DNA from: Coriaria nepalensis
Lineage: Eukaryota > Streptophyta > Magnoliopsida > Cucurbitales > Coriariaceae
Length of the DNA stretch: 64,000 nucleotides
Assembly: GCA_027186245.1 (NCBI GenBank)
Contig: CP114485.1
Location: 1,302,001 to 1,366,000, forward strand
Direction: 5' to 3'
Below, piece after piece: positions 34,849 through 46,757 of the stretch. The position numbers and the translations under genes are program-made. How positions within the stretch are numbered: the stretch's first letter is position 1; every line of letters begins with the position of its first letter. A model generated the notes under the pieces. That model saw only the letters and a list, made by a program, of their open reading frames with translations, did not search any database and was not told the origin of the DNA.

Positions 34849-35653
34849 TTTTTCAGACAAGCTCATATGATGAAATAACTCTCTGTTCACTCTATTACAA
34901 CATTGAACAGGGATTGCAGAAAATGATCCAGTTGGTTCCTCTTGATCTCCAGGACAGACCATCTTGGTACAAGGAAAAAGTTTACCAACCTAACAAGGTG
35001 AACTTTTTTTTTGCTTGATTGGTACTAGCTACTTTTACTTATATCATCATCATCATAAATTTTGAGTGGTTGACATGGAAATGAGTGACATTTCTTAATG
35101 CAGGTGCAGGTGCAGGTGCCATCACTTGAACACAACAATGAAGTTAAAGGAGAGAGCCTCGATTTGATTTAATTATATCGACAGCAACTTTGAAGGGCCT
35201 TCCCTATTCCCTGATGTAAGATTCTAACTTAAAATGGAGTGCCATTTTAGCCTTATTACCTCTAAAATTATAGAAAGATTAAATATTCTTAGTTGATATG
35301 TAATAGGATCCTGCAAAGAGAGTTTGCAGGAAGAGTTGCTGTCCTACACTGATTCGTTCTGTAGAGCTGTAGTGTCTTCCATTAAAGGAGATGTAGATGA
35401 AACCAGTAAGATTACAGCCAGCTTGCTTGTTTCTTTCCTTTCTTCCTTGGCCAGTTCAGTCTGGTAAGTGCAAAATATATCGATTCAAATGTCATCCTTA
35501 AAAAATCTATCATTTGTAAAGATGTTATAGCTTATGCTCCCTTCCTTGAAAGATTATGTGGTCCTCTTGTTGGATGTAAAGAAGCACGATATCACCATAG
35601 GCAGGCCTAAAACAGCAACTTGGATCGATGAAATTATTCATACCAAGTTGTGA
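34849..35653 (+). pseudogene. Lambda-class glutathione transferase pseudogene
   Basis: Consecutive GSTL exons are recognisable. About 34850-34999 encodes GLQKMIQLVPLDLQDRPSWY and KEKVYQPNK. About 35111-35215 encodes VPSLEHNNEVKGESLDLI and then, after a one-base shift, YIDSNFEGP. About 35310-35406 encodes DPAKREFA and, after another shift, ELLSYTDSFC. The last, about 35518-35653, encodes IAYAPFLERL and, shifted, DVKKHDITIGRP to a stop at 35651. At least three frame changes and an in-frame stop mean no product of normal length. The first exon is diverged and lacks the family CPYAQR active-site motif. Lambda GSTs are glutathione-dependent thiol transferases. A functional copy elsewhere in the genome is expected. 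Confidence 0.85.
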
Positions 35654-36871
35654 ATCGTAACAGCACTTTACAATTAAAATAAGAATGAAGTATCATCCTC
35701 ATAGTATTTTCATTTCTTGCTGTTTCACTGATATCTTGTAAGAGAGCGACAAAACTACACGCCAGTCGGTACATTCCTTTCATCCCGGGAAGGCTGACCT
35801 GACCTGACCGATCGACGATGAGCTTGAAAATGTGGAAAAGTGAAAAGTTGTAGGGGAAGAAAGTTTCAAGAGCCTTGGAATCATCAGATATAGAAGACAA
35901 ATTGTTGGGTAAAGTCCATAGCAAAAATGCAAAACAGTAACGAAATTTTAGCCAAAGAGTATAAGAAAATGAAAACTACTCATTCGTCTGCTCATATTGT
36001 ATCGGGAAATGCATATGAAACGTTATTCTATATCATATTGGCGGTTCCTACCGACAATCTCCACCATGCCATTGCCAATCGGCCCAATCCCATAACTTTA
36101 TTCTATATCATATTATATATATATATATATATTATATATATATAACCAAAGTTTTCAATTAATAATTATGAAAATAAGAAACAAAAAGTATATAGTAACG
36201 TTTAGTCTACTACTTCTAGGGAAAGATTTCACGCATCAATACGTTACTCCACCCCACTGTTCTTTCTAGAAATTTTGTTTAGATTGACTTGATCTTTCTA
36301 TAAAAAAAAAATAAGGGATTCTCATTAAATTTCAATGTAATAATAATAATAGTATTATTCAAAATCAACGGCTGATTGAATTTTGACATGATCCGATTCA
36401 ACGAATCTAAGCAATCATAAGGGGGTTAGGCAGTTTCGCATGTTAACGTGTCAAGATCACAAAGGCAAGCCCTAAAAATGTGGGAAACCAAAAGAAATTA
36501 ACAAACCTTTCGGCCCAACAGAATTATAAAAATTAAAAAATCACCCCCATTTCTTTCTTTTCTTTTCTTTTTTCCCTTGTTCGAACTCTGTGCTACGAAA
36601 TCATCACCCCGCCCCCCCCCCCCTCTCTCTCTCTCTAAGACGTGACGCTAATCTCGCGCCTTTTACATGTGCCTTCAGTCACAGAGCCTTTCTCTCTCTC
36701 TCTCTCTAAAAGCTAAACTCTCTCGCAAGGAGTGGGACTCTCATGAAAGTGAGTAAAACTATCTTTCTCTCTCTTGCGTCTGAGAATTCTGTTGCAGAAA
36801 ATAAAGGAGGAAGTCCGAGATCTTCAACCCCTATTCTAGTGCGCGAAGCTCTCTGATCCAAATCTTAACAA
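35654..36871. other. Intergenic DNA and 5' region of the TBC gene
   Basis: Includes a TA microsatellite (36113-36144), then a CT-rich core promoter/5'UTR (36540-36770) with a C-run. A 37-codon ATG frame at 36743-36856 lies upstream of the TBC start and would be a uORF if transcribed. Confidence 0.5.
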
Positions 36872-39800
36872 ATGAAGACCGCCGCCAAATCTATGAACCC
36901 CCTCCTCGTCTTCGACCACAAGAGGTACGATTCGCTTCAAACTACCTCTCGTTTTCTCCTTCCACGTGCCCCCCAAACCACCGCAACTAAAATATCTCTC
37001 TAGGATTTTTCTTCCTCCTCTGATCTGGCGTATTTCGTTTCACATTTCGAAATTTTGTTGATTCAATTCAACTTGCCGTCATATTTCTCCGATCGAGTCG
37101 ATTTTTTTTTTTTTGTTGATTTTGTTTTCATAAAGTGTCGGCATCGCTACGTAGTTTGGCTGGATAGGTTTTAGTTTAGTCAGTAGTGTGTGATTTGGTG
37201 AATAGAGGTTCGCTGAGGCAATGCAGAGCGATATGGAAATTGGAACTGAGTGTTCGGAATATGTTGTTGTCTAAAGTGAATCGGCAGTCTTTCGAGGCCG
37301 ATTCCAGGTAGTTTTGAAATGGGTTTGTCTTAGAGGTTTAAGTTTTTCAGGTTACGCCTTGTTACGTGAGATCTTCACATTTCAGAGTTTTTTTTTTTTT
37401 TTTTTTTCAAGGAAATAGATTTGTCGAACTGGCAATTAATGGGCATTATTGTATGAACTATGGACAGGGATGCATATGGATTTACTGTGAGACCTCAGCA
37501 TGTACAAAGATATCGAGAATATGCCACTATATATAAGGTTCGATTCTACTTATGTAACTTCAAACTCATCCACTGGGCCTAAATTTACATTTCTGTCTTG
37601 CTGCTAGACAAAAGAACAGAGGAAGAGGATGTTTTTATTTTTATTTTTATTTTTTATTACCATATCAAACATTGTATCACGTCCTAAAAAGACCAATATG
37701 GAATTTTCATGTTTTACTGATCCTACAAGTTGAAACATTGTACATATAATGTTTGGTGTCTCTTAAGGATTCTGAAGATTTAATTTGGAGGTTAATTATT
37801 TCTCTACGTGGTACATATGTGAATTCAGGAAGAAGAGGAGGAAAGAGCAGATAGATGGAAGGCTTTTTTGGAACGTCAAGCAGAGTCTGATGAATTGCAA
37901 GTGAATCGGCCATCTGTGGAAGGAGATGAAAATGCCCTGCAAGAAGCGGAGGTTAGTACAGAGAATGATGTCGGCAGAGCAGATTCAAGTGGCCAGGAAC
38001 CTGATTCTGATGATTTGGCTGAAAATGGTATAAAGGAGGTACTGTTAGATAAAGAAACAAAATCTCATTGGGTCCAGATATGGACTGATATCAGGTCGTC
38101 ATTGCATGTGATCGAAGACATGATGACTGGTCGTGTAAATAAAAGTAAAGGTTCACTAAATGGGGAGCCTCGGACTGTAACGGGGAAGCCACTTCCTCCT
38201 ATCGAAGAGGCTAGATACCCGAAAGGAGTATCCGAGGAGGACTCTGAAGATGAATTTTATGATGTGGAGAGGTCTGATCCAATACAGGAGGCCCCATTGA
38301 GTGACAATGCAAGTGGCCCTGCAACAGATTCTAATGGTGCTGAGGCCCCTTCTGAGTCTTTTTCTCAATGGAAGGAGGAATTGGAAGTTCTTGTTAGAGG
38401 AGGAGTGCCCATGGCTCTCAGGGGTGAGGTACATATGATTTCTATCGCCGCATTTTCACTGTAAATTCATTACTTGAAGAATAAACTTGATTCAGTTTTT
38501 CTTTTTGTCTATTTGCTATTTCCATGTGCGCATATCAGCTTTGGCAAGCTTTTGTGGGTGTGAAGGAACGACGGATGAAAACTTATTACAAGGATCTTCT
38601 TGCATCAGAAATTAAATCTGGCAATGAAAGTGATCAAGATAGCTCTGATAAAAATAGCAAGGGGTCGATTACTCATTCGTTATGTGTACCTGAGAAATGG
38701 AAAGGGCAAATAGAGAAGGTTGTAACATTTATCGTTTTTTGAGCAATTTATTTGTTTGTGTTCGTACTTTACCTTTAAAACACGTAAGCTATTGCTCTCG
38801 CGTGCAGGATTTGCCTCGTACATTTCCAGGTCACCCTGCTTTGGATGAAAATGGTAGAAATGCTCTGAGACGTTTACTGACAGCGTATGCTCGTCATAAT
38901 CCATCGGTTGGGTACTGTCAGGTACTTGCTGTTAGATGGGGGTATTTTATTTTGCCACACAAACCAGCACAATGACTAAATATGTAAGCTAAGGAAAATA
39001 CAAAGTCCATTTGTCCAGTCGCTGCAACCTTGTTGATCTAATCTGTGTCCAAAGTTCTTTACATATCCATTACCCTTTCTAAAGGGTAGCTTAAAAAAAA
39101 TTTAAGCTTAGAGTCTGATACATCTGTGTAGAAGTGTCACTTCTTGAAGGAATTGTTACCAAGAGCTGACAATCTTCGACATCACATTATGATGGTTCAC
39201 TCTGTGCAGGCCATGAATTTTTTTGCCGGATTATTACTCCTTCTCATGCCTGAAGAAAATGCCTTTTGGTGAGTTGGGGAACTTTTTTGATCGCTCATCT
39301 TCTACTTCGTAACCACCCTTCGATATTCTTCTTTTCTGTGTGTGTGTGGGTGGTAATATGGTTTTAAACATTGCTCATGTTAAAAAGTCCTTTTCTTTTA
39401 ACCTTGCCTACTGGTTTCCTGGAAGAGGATGCATGAGCCTACGATCTCTGTTTGTACTCATACTTAGACTTTTCTTAATCACTACTTAATTGGCTATGCA
39501 CCCCTGCTGATTTTTTATGAGAACTTTCAGGACCTTAATGGGCATTATCGATGACTACTTTGAGGGTTATTACTCTGAGGAAATGATCGAGTCTCAGGTA
39601 ATCTTTTCTGCCTCTAATTTTGTCTATTACCTTGTTTGTTGTTCCTCTTTAGGTAAGGAAAGACTCTTTCCTGAAGTGATTATTTATAGCAAGTTGAGGA
39701 CATTGTGTAAAAAGGGGCTGTAAAGAAGTTAAGATATGTTCTGATAGAATGCCGCACTTTATCAGGTAGATCAACTAGTTTTCGAAGAGTTGATGCGTGA

Positions 39801-42800
39801 GAGATTTCCGAAATTAGGTTAGTATCTTGCCATTCTCTGTTGTTAATATTGAATCTGATAGGTATGCTTTAGAAATGAGGTTCCTCAGGTGCTTATGATC
39901 ATTTTTCACCTCGTTGCAGTCAGTCATCTAGATTATCTGGGAGTGCAGGTGGCATGGGTTACTGGACCATGGTTCCTATCCATATTTATGAACATGCTTC
40001 CTTGGGAAAGTGGTCAGGTTTTATGCTGTGTTTTTGTCATTTTAAGTGCTGTTTTAACTAAACACTCTGACATGTACGTACACTCTGATGCTTTCTATTT
40101 AGTAGATGGTTTGAAAATTTGGCGTGTATAGGTTAGTTGTAATCTGACTCTCCTTTTTGCTTACTCCAGTTCTTCGAATCTGGGATGTTCTTCTTTTTGA
40201 AGGGAACCGGGTCATGCTATTTAGAACATCTCTTGCATTGATGGAATTATATGGTACGGGATTAGAAATTCATGTTATGCAGAGCATATTTAATCATTTA
40301 CCAGGCTGTATTGGTTCATGAAACTTAATTTGACTCAGTTACTTGTAGGCCCTGCATTGGTTACGACTAAGGATGCTGGAGATGCAGTGACTTTGCTGCA
40401 GTCACTGGCTGGTTCAACATTTGACAGTAGTCAACTTGTATTGACTGCTTGTATGGCTCACCAGAATGTAAATGAAACTAGATTGAAAGAATTGAGGAAT
40501 AAACATCGGCCATCCGTAACTGCTGCAATCGAAGAAAGATCAAAGGGACTTCGGGCATTAAAGGATTCAAATGGTCTGGTGTCCAAGCTGTATAGTTTTA
40601 AGCATGACCCTAAGTCAGTGATAGTAGAAACTAAGAAGGATACAGAAACAAAAGGTGATTTGTCTCGTTCGGATTCTGGGTCTACTAATGCAGATGGAAC
40701 CCTTATTTCCTTAACCGGGGACGTGGAAATGGATTCTGTTCCAGATCTTCAAGAGCAGGTTTTTTTTTATATGTTTACCTCTATTAGTACAATTATTCCT
40801 TATAATAAAAATATGATGGAAATTTAGTGACAGATTTCTATGCAAAATCATTTGTCCTTGTTTCATCCACCAGTTTGTTAACATGTAGAGATTCTGGGAT
40901 CATTGTTTTCATTTGTTTAGGAAGTTAAAATATCAATCTATTTTGATGGTAAATTTCTAGCACCTACTTTAATCGTTCATTTGCTAACACTATGCAGGTG
41001 GTGTGGTTAAAGGTTGAATTGTGTAGGTTGCTGGATGAAAAGAGATCTGCTCTACTCAGGTTTGTATTTCTCTTGCTATTGATAATGTGGTTTCAGGTTT
41101 TCTGGCTTGTAACGTTACATACTTCTGAATAAGCCCTTCCATTTCAAGTTCCTTTTAGGGCGTTGTATTTTTAAAATTACTCGGTTCTCCTACCTCACCC
41201 ACAAGTTAGATCTAGGCCTATTGAAATAAATGTGAAGAATTATCAAAACCATATCTGCGAATTTAACTCTATGACTACTGAACAGCTGTTGAGATCTCGA
41301 GGTAGCATCTGGTTTGGGAACATTGAAAGTACTGTGTAGTGCATTTCTCGTGATATTGACATTCACAGGCACTATAAACTGCAGATTATAAAACTTGTGT
41401 GCTCATTCTAATAAATAATTTACATATTGGGTACTTATCAGAGCCGAGGAATTAGAGACAGCATTGATGGAGATGGTCAAGCTGGATAATCGGCTACAAT
41501 TGAGTGCCAAGGTATATCTAAAATATTATATAACTGGTTTATTTCGTATAAATTCATTACAGAAGATGTGTTGTTTAAGATTGTTTATGCTGAGGTACTA
41601 CTTACACCCAGGTTGAACAGTTAGAGCAAGAAGTTGCTGAACTTCGGAGAGCACTTTCTGACAAGCAGGAACAAGAAAACGCAATGCTTCAGGTCTGTAT
41701 TTCTCTTTTCTAAACTCTTTGCGAGGGGACAAAAGAGTGATCAATGCCTTATGGTAGGTCTTAATGAGGGTGGAGCAAGATCAAAGGGTAACGGAAGATG
41801 CTAGAAGATTTGCTGAGCAAGATGCTGCGGCTCACAGACACGCAACTCAAGTTCTTCAGGTTGCATTCAATTCTCTGAGTTTAGTTTGTATTTTTTCTAT
41901 GCAATGGTACAAACTCTCTTTCAAAATAAAGAGTTTACTGACTTTTTTGGCCTTTAAAATTAAAAACAGAGACTTTAAGGTACGGAAATATTCAACTCTT
42001 CTATTTCTGTGCAGTATCATATATTCTTATAGAACTTCTAGGATACAAAATAGGAAAGTAATTTATCTAGGAAAGTAATCTGTCTAATAAAGGACAGATT
42101 CCTATATTTACTATTCTACACTAATTTCTCTATCTATCTAAATATAGAGATACTCAAATATGGTACATAATCATAGGCTAATTCCTAGAGTTACTGTAAG
42201 ACTTTCAACACTCCCCCTCAAGTTGGCATGAAAATATCTCCCATGGCTAACTTGTTTACAAAGGTCTCATCTAACACCTTAGGAAGGCCCTTAGTGAGTA
42301 TATCTACTGTTTGACTAGCTGTAGGTATATAAGACATGCATATCATGCCATTGTCTATTTTCTCCTTGACGAAGTGCTTGTCCACTTCTACATGCTGAAA
42401 TGGCTGCCTTGTTATCACAGTACACCTTGATAGGTGTTGGTATAGGAATATTCAATTCTCCTAGAAACCGTTTAATCCATAATACTTCATAGAAACCATG
42501 TGCTACCGAGCAGAATTTTGCTTCAACAGTACTCCTTGCCACTATACTTTGTTTCTTGCTTCTCCATGTAACCAAATTTCCTCCTACAAAGGTGCAATAA
42601 CCCGAAGTAGATCTTCTGTCATTTACATTTCCTGCCCAATCTGCATCCATGTAGGCTTCAACTTGTAAATGACCTCTTTTTTTGAACATCAACCCTTTTC
42701 CAGGAGTCCCCTTTAGATACCTTAAAATTTTGAACACTGCTTCAAAATGTGTAGGCCCCGGTGAATGCATGAACTGACTTACAATGTTAACTACAAAAGT

Positions 42801-45361
42801 AATGTCAAGATTAGTATGTGTTAGATAATAAATTAGTCTCCCAACCAATCTCTGATAACGTTCTTGATCTATCACTTCATTAGGTGATCTATCATTGAGC
42901 TTGATTAGTCCCCAAAACAATTTCATCAAAGTAGTACAAACCATTTCTTCCTTTAGCAGTTCCAATTATCTTCCCCGAGCTCTGGTCCTGAAACACACAA
43001 GTGAGAGGGGAAAAAAGAATTGAACAATTAGAGTCCTTTGACAGTTTGCTAACGGACAAAAGATTACAGGCAAGTTTTGAGACATGTAAGACTGATTTTA
43101 AGGTTAGGTTTTCAGAAATTTTAATATATCCTTTTCTTGCAATGGGTGAGAAACTACAATCAACTATTCTGACTTTTTCTATACCAGAACATGGATAATA
43201 TAAGTCAAAGAATTTTGAACAACTTGTCATATGATCGGAAACTCTTGAATTAATAATCCAAGGACTAGTTTCTCCTAGAGCCGAGAGTGCTATAGAATAT
43301 CTATATGTCTGTGCCATAGAACCAGCAGGAGTATTAGGTGATGAATATGATTTTAGTAGTTTTAGAAGGTGATCTAACTGTTTTTTACCAAACATAGATG
43401 ACTCGGCCTCATTTGTTGTAGGAACATTCCTATCACCTTGTTTATTCTGCCTACCGTAGGATGGTCTTCCATGCAACTTGTAGCAGTTTTCTCTCGTATG
43501 GCATGTCTTTCCACAATAATCACAATGTAGATTATTCTTGTCTCGCGTACGCTGGTTTTGGTAGGTTCTTTTGTTGGCTCGAGCTTCATGTGTGGCTAAA
43601 GTTGACCCTTCCATACTTTTAGTCAAATCTGCAACATTCTTCCCTAGCATTACATGTCTCCTACTTTCTTCTCTTCGTACTTCTGCAAAGACTTCCCCGA
43701 TTAAAGGTATGAGATTCCTACCAATTATTCGACCACGGACCTCATCGAATTCAGCATTTAGACCTGCAAGAAACTTGAAGATTCGGCCTGTATCCACCAT
43801 CTTCTTGTGTTGATTGCAGTCCTCAGGTGACTTCCACTCATAGTCGTTGAACAAGTCCAGGTCCTGCCAAATTCTTTTAAGAGTGTAAAAATACTTAGTT
43901 ATAGAATCCTCACCTTGGCGAATTTCCCCCAATCTTAGGGTTAATTCATACACTTGAGACTGGTTCCCTAGATCAGAGTACATCATCGAGCTGTTATCCC
44001 ATAGTTCCTTAGCAATAGGATAATAGAGGTAGTTTGCACCTATCTCCTCTATCATGAAGTTGACCAACCATGTCATTACCATTGAGTTTTCAGCATCCCA
44101 AGTGGTATAGGTTGGATCATGCAAGTCTGGTTTCTTTGTTTCTCCCATGAGGTAGCCAATATTTTCTCTTCCCCTAATATACATTCGGACAGATTGTGAC
44201 CATCTCAGAAAGTTATCCCCATTCAGTCTAATTGTGATGATCTGAATGGGTGAGTTTTCTGATGAGTGTTGGACAGTTTGAAACTCGGGCTTAAGGGACT
44301 GATCGGAGGTGACTTCAGGCATCTTCTAGGGCGGCAGCAAAGAAAAAAATTATTTTTAATCTAGGGTTATAGAACCCGGTTTTGATACCATAAAAACAAA
44401 GACTTTAAGATATGGAAATATTCAACTCTTCTATTTCTGTGCAGTATCATACATACTTATAGAACTTCTAGGATACAAAATAGGAAAGTAATCTATTTAG
44501 GAAAGTAATCTGTCTAGTAAAGGACAGATAACTATATTTACCATTCTACTTCACTAATTTCTTTATCTATCTAAATATAAAGATACTTAAATATGGTACA
44601 TAATCATAGGCTAATTCTTAGAATTACGGTAAGACTTTCAACAAAAATAAAGTGGATGGGTTCTGGTAAAATTTCATTTCACTTTGAACACTCTCTCAAG
44701 GTTGATTGTGTTTTCATTTTTTCTTTTTTAACTGTAACCCCTTCTGCAACAACTGAATTATGCAGGAAAAGTATGAAGAGGCGACTGCTGCACTTGCTCA
44801 AATGGAGAAGAGAGCGGTCATGGCAGAATCAATGCTGGAGGCTACCTTGCAGTACCAATCCGGTCAACAAAAGACGCAACCATCTCCACGGTATATTACA
44901 TTGAATCATTTTCCATTCCTTCTTTTAGTTTTCACATAAAATGTTCTTTTCAATTGATAAAACACATAAAAGGACATGATCACAAGACAAAATCCACATC
45001 TTAAAATTAAAACACGAGACTGTTCTACAGATCTTCGCAGCCAGATTCTCCATCAGTAGCACACACTCAAGAGCCCACTCAGGACTTGCCTGCAAGAAAG
45101 ATTGGTTTGCTAGGTCGACCATTCGGATTTGGCTGGCGCGTGGTTAGGATACATTATTCTTCCCATATATGAAATAAATCCACCTTATTACCTTCTTTTG
45201 GTTTTGTAACTAATACAGACGGTTTTAACAAATGATGATTTCAATGCCCACAGGGAAAATCCAATCCCGAGGAGCAGAAAGATGCGACCAAGATTCCCGA
45301 AGAGGTAGAGAGTCCAGTACCTGAAAACAGCAGCAGCAATGGCGATCATGATCAAGAGTAG
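36872..45361 (+). CDS. TBC-domain RabGAP with C-terminal coiled coil
   Basis: Eighteen coding exons totalling 813 residues: 36872-36924, 37468-37537, 37829-38428, 38539-38718, 38808-38921, 39210-39268, 39531-39597, 39766-39817, 39920-40012, 40170-40253, 40349-40758, 40998-41059, 41442-41511, 41612-41692, 41758-41859, 44766-44890, 45031-45142, 45254-45361. It encodes a Rab/Ypt GTPase-activating protein of vesicle traffic. The N-terminus has AYGFTVRPQHVQRY, conserved in the plant family. The TBC domain (about 225-470) keeps the arginine finger (DLPRTFPG, Arg305) and glutamine finger (GYCQ, Gln339), so it should be catalytic. Residues about 595-740 form a coiled coil. Intron 15 (41860-44765) contains a copia retrotransposon in antisense orientation. 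Both exons flanking it are intact, so splicing may still work. By recall its Arabidopsis relatives are At3g55020 and At2g37290. Confidence 0.92.
41961..42210 (-). repeat. 3' LTR of the copia element
   Basis: Direct repeat of 44391-44643, in the same orientation. It is preceded by the AAAAT target duplication and borders the polypurine tract. Confidence 0.92.
42218..42965 (-). pseudogene. Copia RNase H fragment
   Basis: Encodes the tail of copia pol: RLVGRLIYYLTHTNLDITF, DADWAGNVNDRRSTSGYC, VTWRSKKQSIVARSTVEAKF and YCDNKAAI, then with a frame change HVEVDKHFVKEKIDNG and DILTKGLPK. These are the connection and RNase H segments of Ty1/copia elements. The upstream reverse transcriptase palm is absent and a frameshift separates the last piece, so it is non-functional. 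Confidence 0.9.
42892..44322 (-). pseudogene. Copia gag-protease frame
   Basis: A 476-codon open frame. Residues 1-230 are gag (NGDNFLRWSQSVRMYIRGR and FLAGLNAEFDEVRGRI are typical), followed by a CCHC knuckle (CDYCGKTCHTRENC) and the protease and pre-integrase part (LLSVSKLSKDSNC, DQSSGKIIGTAKGRNGLYYF). The protease active-site motif is altered from the usual D-S-G to N-S-R, so the enzyme should be dead. The frame runs straight into the RNase H frame with a 74-base overlap, marking the internal deletion joint. Confidence 0.88.
44391..44643 (-). repeat. 5' LTR of the copia element
   Basis: Direct repeat of 41961-42210. It borders the tRNA-Met primer-binding site at its left edge and is followed by the AAAAT target duplication. 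Confidence 0.92.
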
Positions 45362-46757
45362 AAGAAAAGAAGTACACCCTGTTATAATGAATACGTCTTA
45401 TAGAAGATGAACTTCACTGCCTCTAAAACTCGTAATACTGTTTCGGTACAAGTTTTGTTGTATGTTATTCTACGTCAGCTCTGGTCAGAAAAGCAAATAG
45501 ATTTCCTTAGTTTCTCCTTATCTGTAATTCTTTGTTTTATATTATATAAGACTGGAAACAGAAACGTTATTTTGTATTCGATTCATTGTTTGTTTGGTTA
45601 TAAAATATAAAAAATAATAATAATAATACAAAAGTCCTAGAAAACACCTTCATCATCTCTTGTCTTATATCCTAATACGTGATTGCAAGATCTCATCCTC
45701 ATTATCGAAGAGATAATAAGAACAAAAAAGGGTAAAATCCAAGTTATTGTCAGTTGTTATCATTAGTTTGTCTTTATTAATAAAAGGTTTTAAATTTAAA
45801 GTATTATTAAGGAGAAAGGTCGCTGTCTCCAAACAAGGTTTCCCTCCAGGCACCAGTTGTCATTAGCAGTGGCGTTTGTTCAACAACTCATTGGTCCGAG
45901 AGTTGAGACCAGACACTATCTCTTCTCTAGTCTTCTTCTAATGCTCCAAATAAATAAATAAATAAAAATTAATAAAAATCCCATTTGACATATGTCACCA
46001 GCTGGCACTCTCACCCCTGGCCCTGGTCTGATCAACATTAGAGTCTATGATGAATGAATCCAATTTAAGGAGACCTTAACTCAGTATGTGAGAAAAAGTT
46101 ACTTAACTAATCATACTCTAGTTTCATTATTGACATGTTGACCATATTGACCATAAATACAACTTTAGTTTACCAACCGTCTGATCATTCATCAGACGGT
46201 GATGATTGATGAATTGTCTGCTTCTCTGCAAGAAAGATCTCTACTGTGTAATAAAAGATAAACTCTTTTGTGTTTTTTTTTTTTTCCTTTTGTTGGGGTC
46301 TATCGGACAAGAAACCAAGATTCTCTCAATTTACTACAAGACGATAACTTGCACTTTTTTTTTGGTGGCAAATAATTGTAGAAGACAATAATTATTCTAA
46401 ATACATCTCTTTTAGTCGGAAGAAGATGAGAAATAATCAAAGACCATTATCCACTATACAGATAATGAGATAAACATCTCCCCCACTTTAATAATAATAA
46501 CAATTTAGGAGAAATTTGGCTAAATATTTTTTGGGTAGGGGGTGATTTATCATTTTATTAAGAGTTGAGGACATAATTGCAAGAAGAAAAAAAAGGGCCC
46601 ACAAAGGAAGAAGAAAAATACGACGTATGATGGCAAAAGCGCTTTGTGCGAATTAACACCATTCTCCCTTCCCTCTCTATCACAGTGCTGCCCTGCTGTT
46701 TTCTGGGACGAGAAAGGGAGAAGAAGAAGGAAGAAGCCTAGTATCATCAAGCCATCC
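45362..46757. other. Intergenic: TBC 3'UTR to PBL promoter
   Basis: No gene is visible. It includes the TBC 3'UTR, AAAT and TAA simple repeats and the inverted repeat at 46176. Confidence 0.5.
46176..46200. repeat. Perfect 10-bp inverted repeat, 5-base loop
   Basis: ACCGTCTGAT and its exact complement flank CATTC. It could form a short hairpin or be a dimeric protein-binding site upstream of the kinase gene. No T-run follows and eukaryotic genes do not use such terminators. Confidence 0.6.

Larger units (their letters stand above)
41961..44643 (-). mobile_element. Ty1/copia LTR retrotransposon, internally deleted
   Basis: A 2683-bp element in the minus orientation inside TBC intron 15. LTRs lie at 41961-42210 (250 bp) and 44391-44643 (253 bp), flanked by a 5-bp target duplication AAAAT at 41956-41960 and 44644-44648. 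In element orientation the LTR starts TGTTGAAAGTC. Next to the 5' LTR is a primer-binding site TGGTATCAAAACC (initiator Met tRNA type, 44378-44390). Next to the 3' LTR is a polypurine tract TTGAGGGGGAG (about 42211-42221). The LTRs differ at about 18 positions plus one 3-bp indel by eye (roughly 7%). Internal DNA is only 2.18 kb and lacks integrase and most reverse transcriptase, so the copy cannot move by itself. Confidence 0.93.

Noticed and set aside
35634..35924. 96-codon minus-strand frame
   Set aside because: It overlaps the last GSTL pseudogene exon on the other strand and lacks any family signature.
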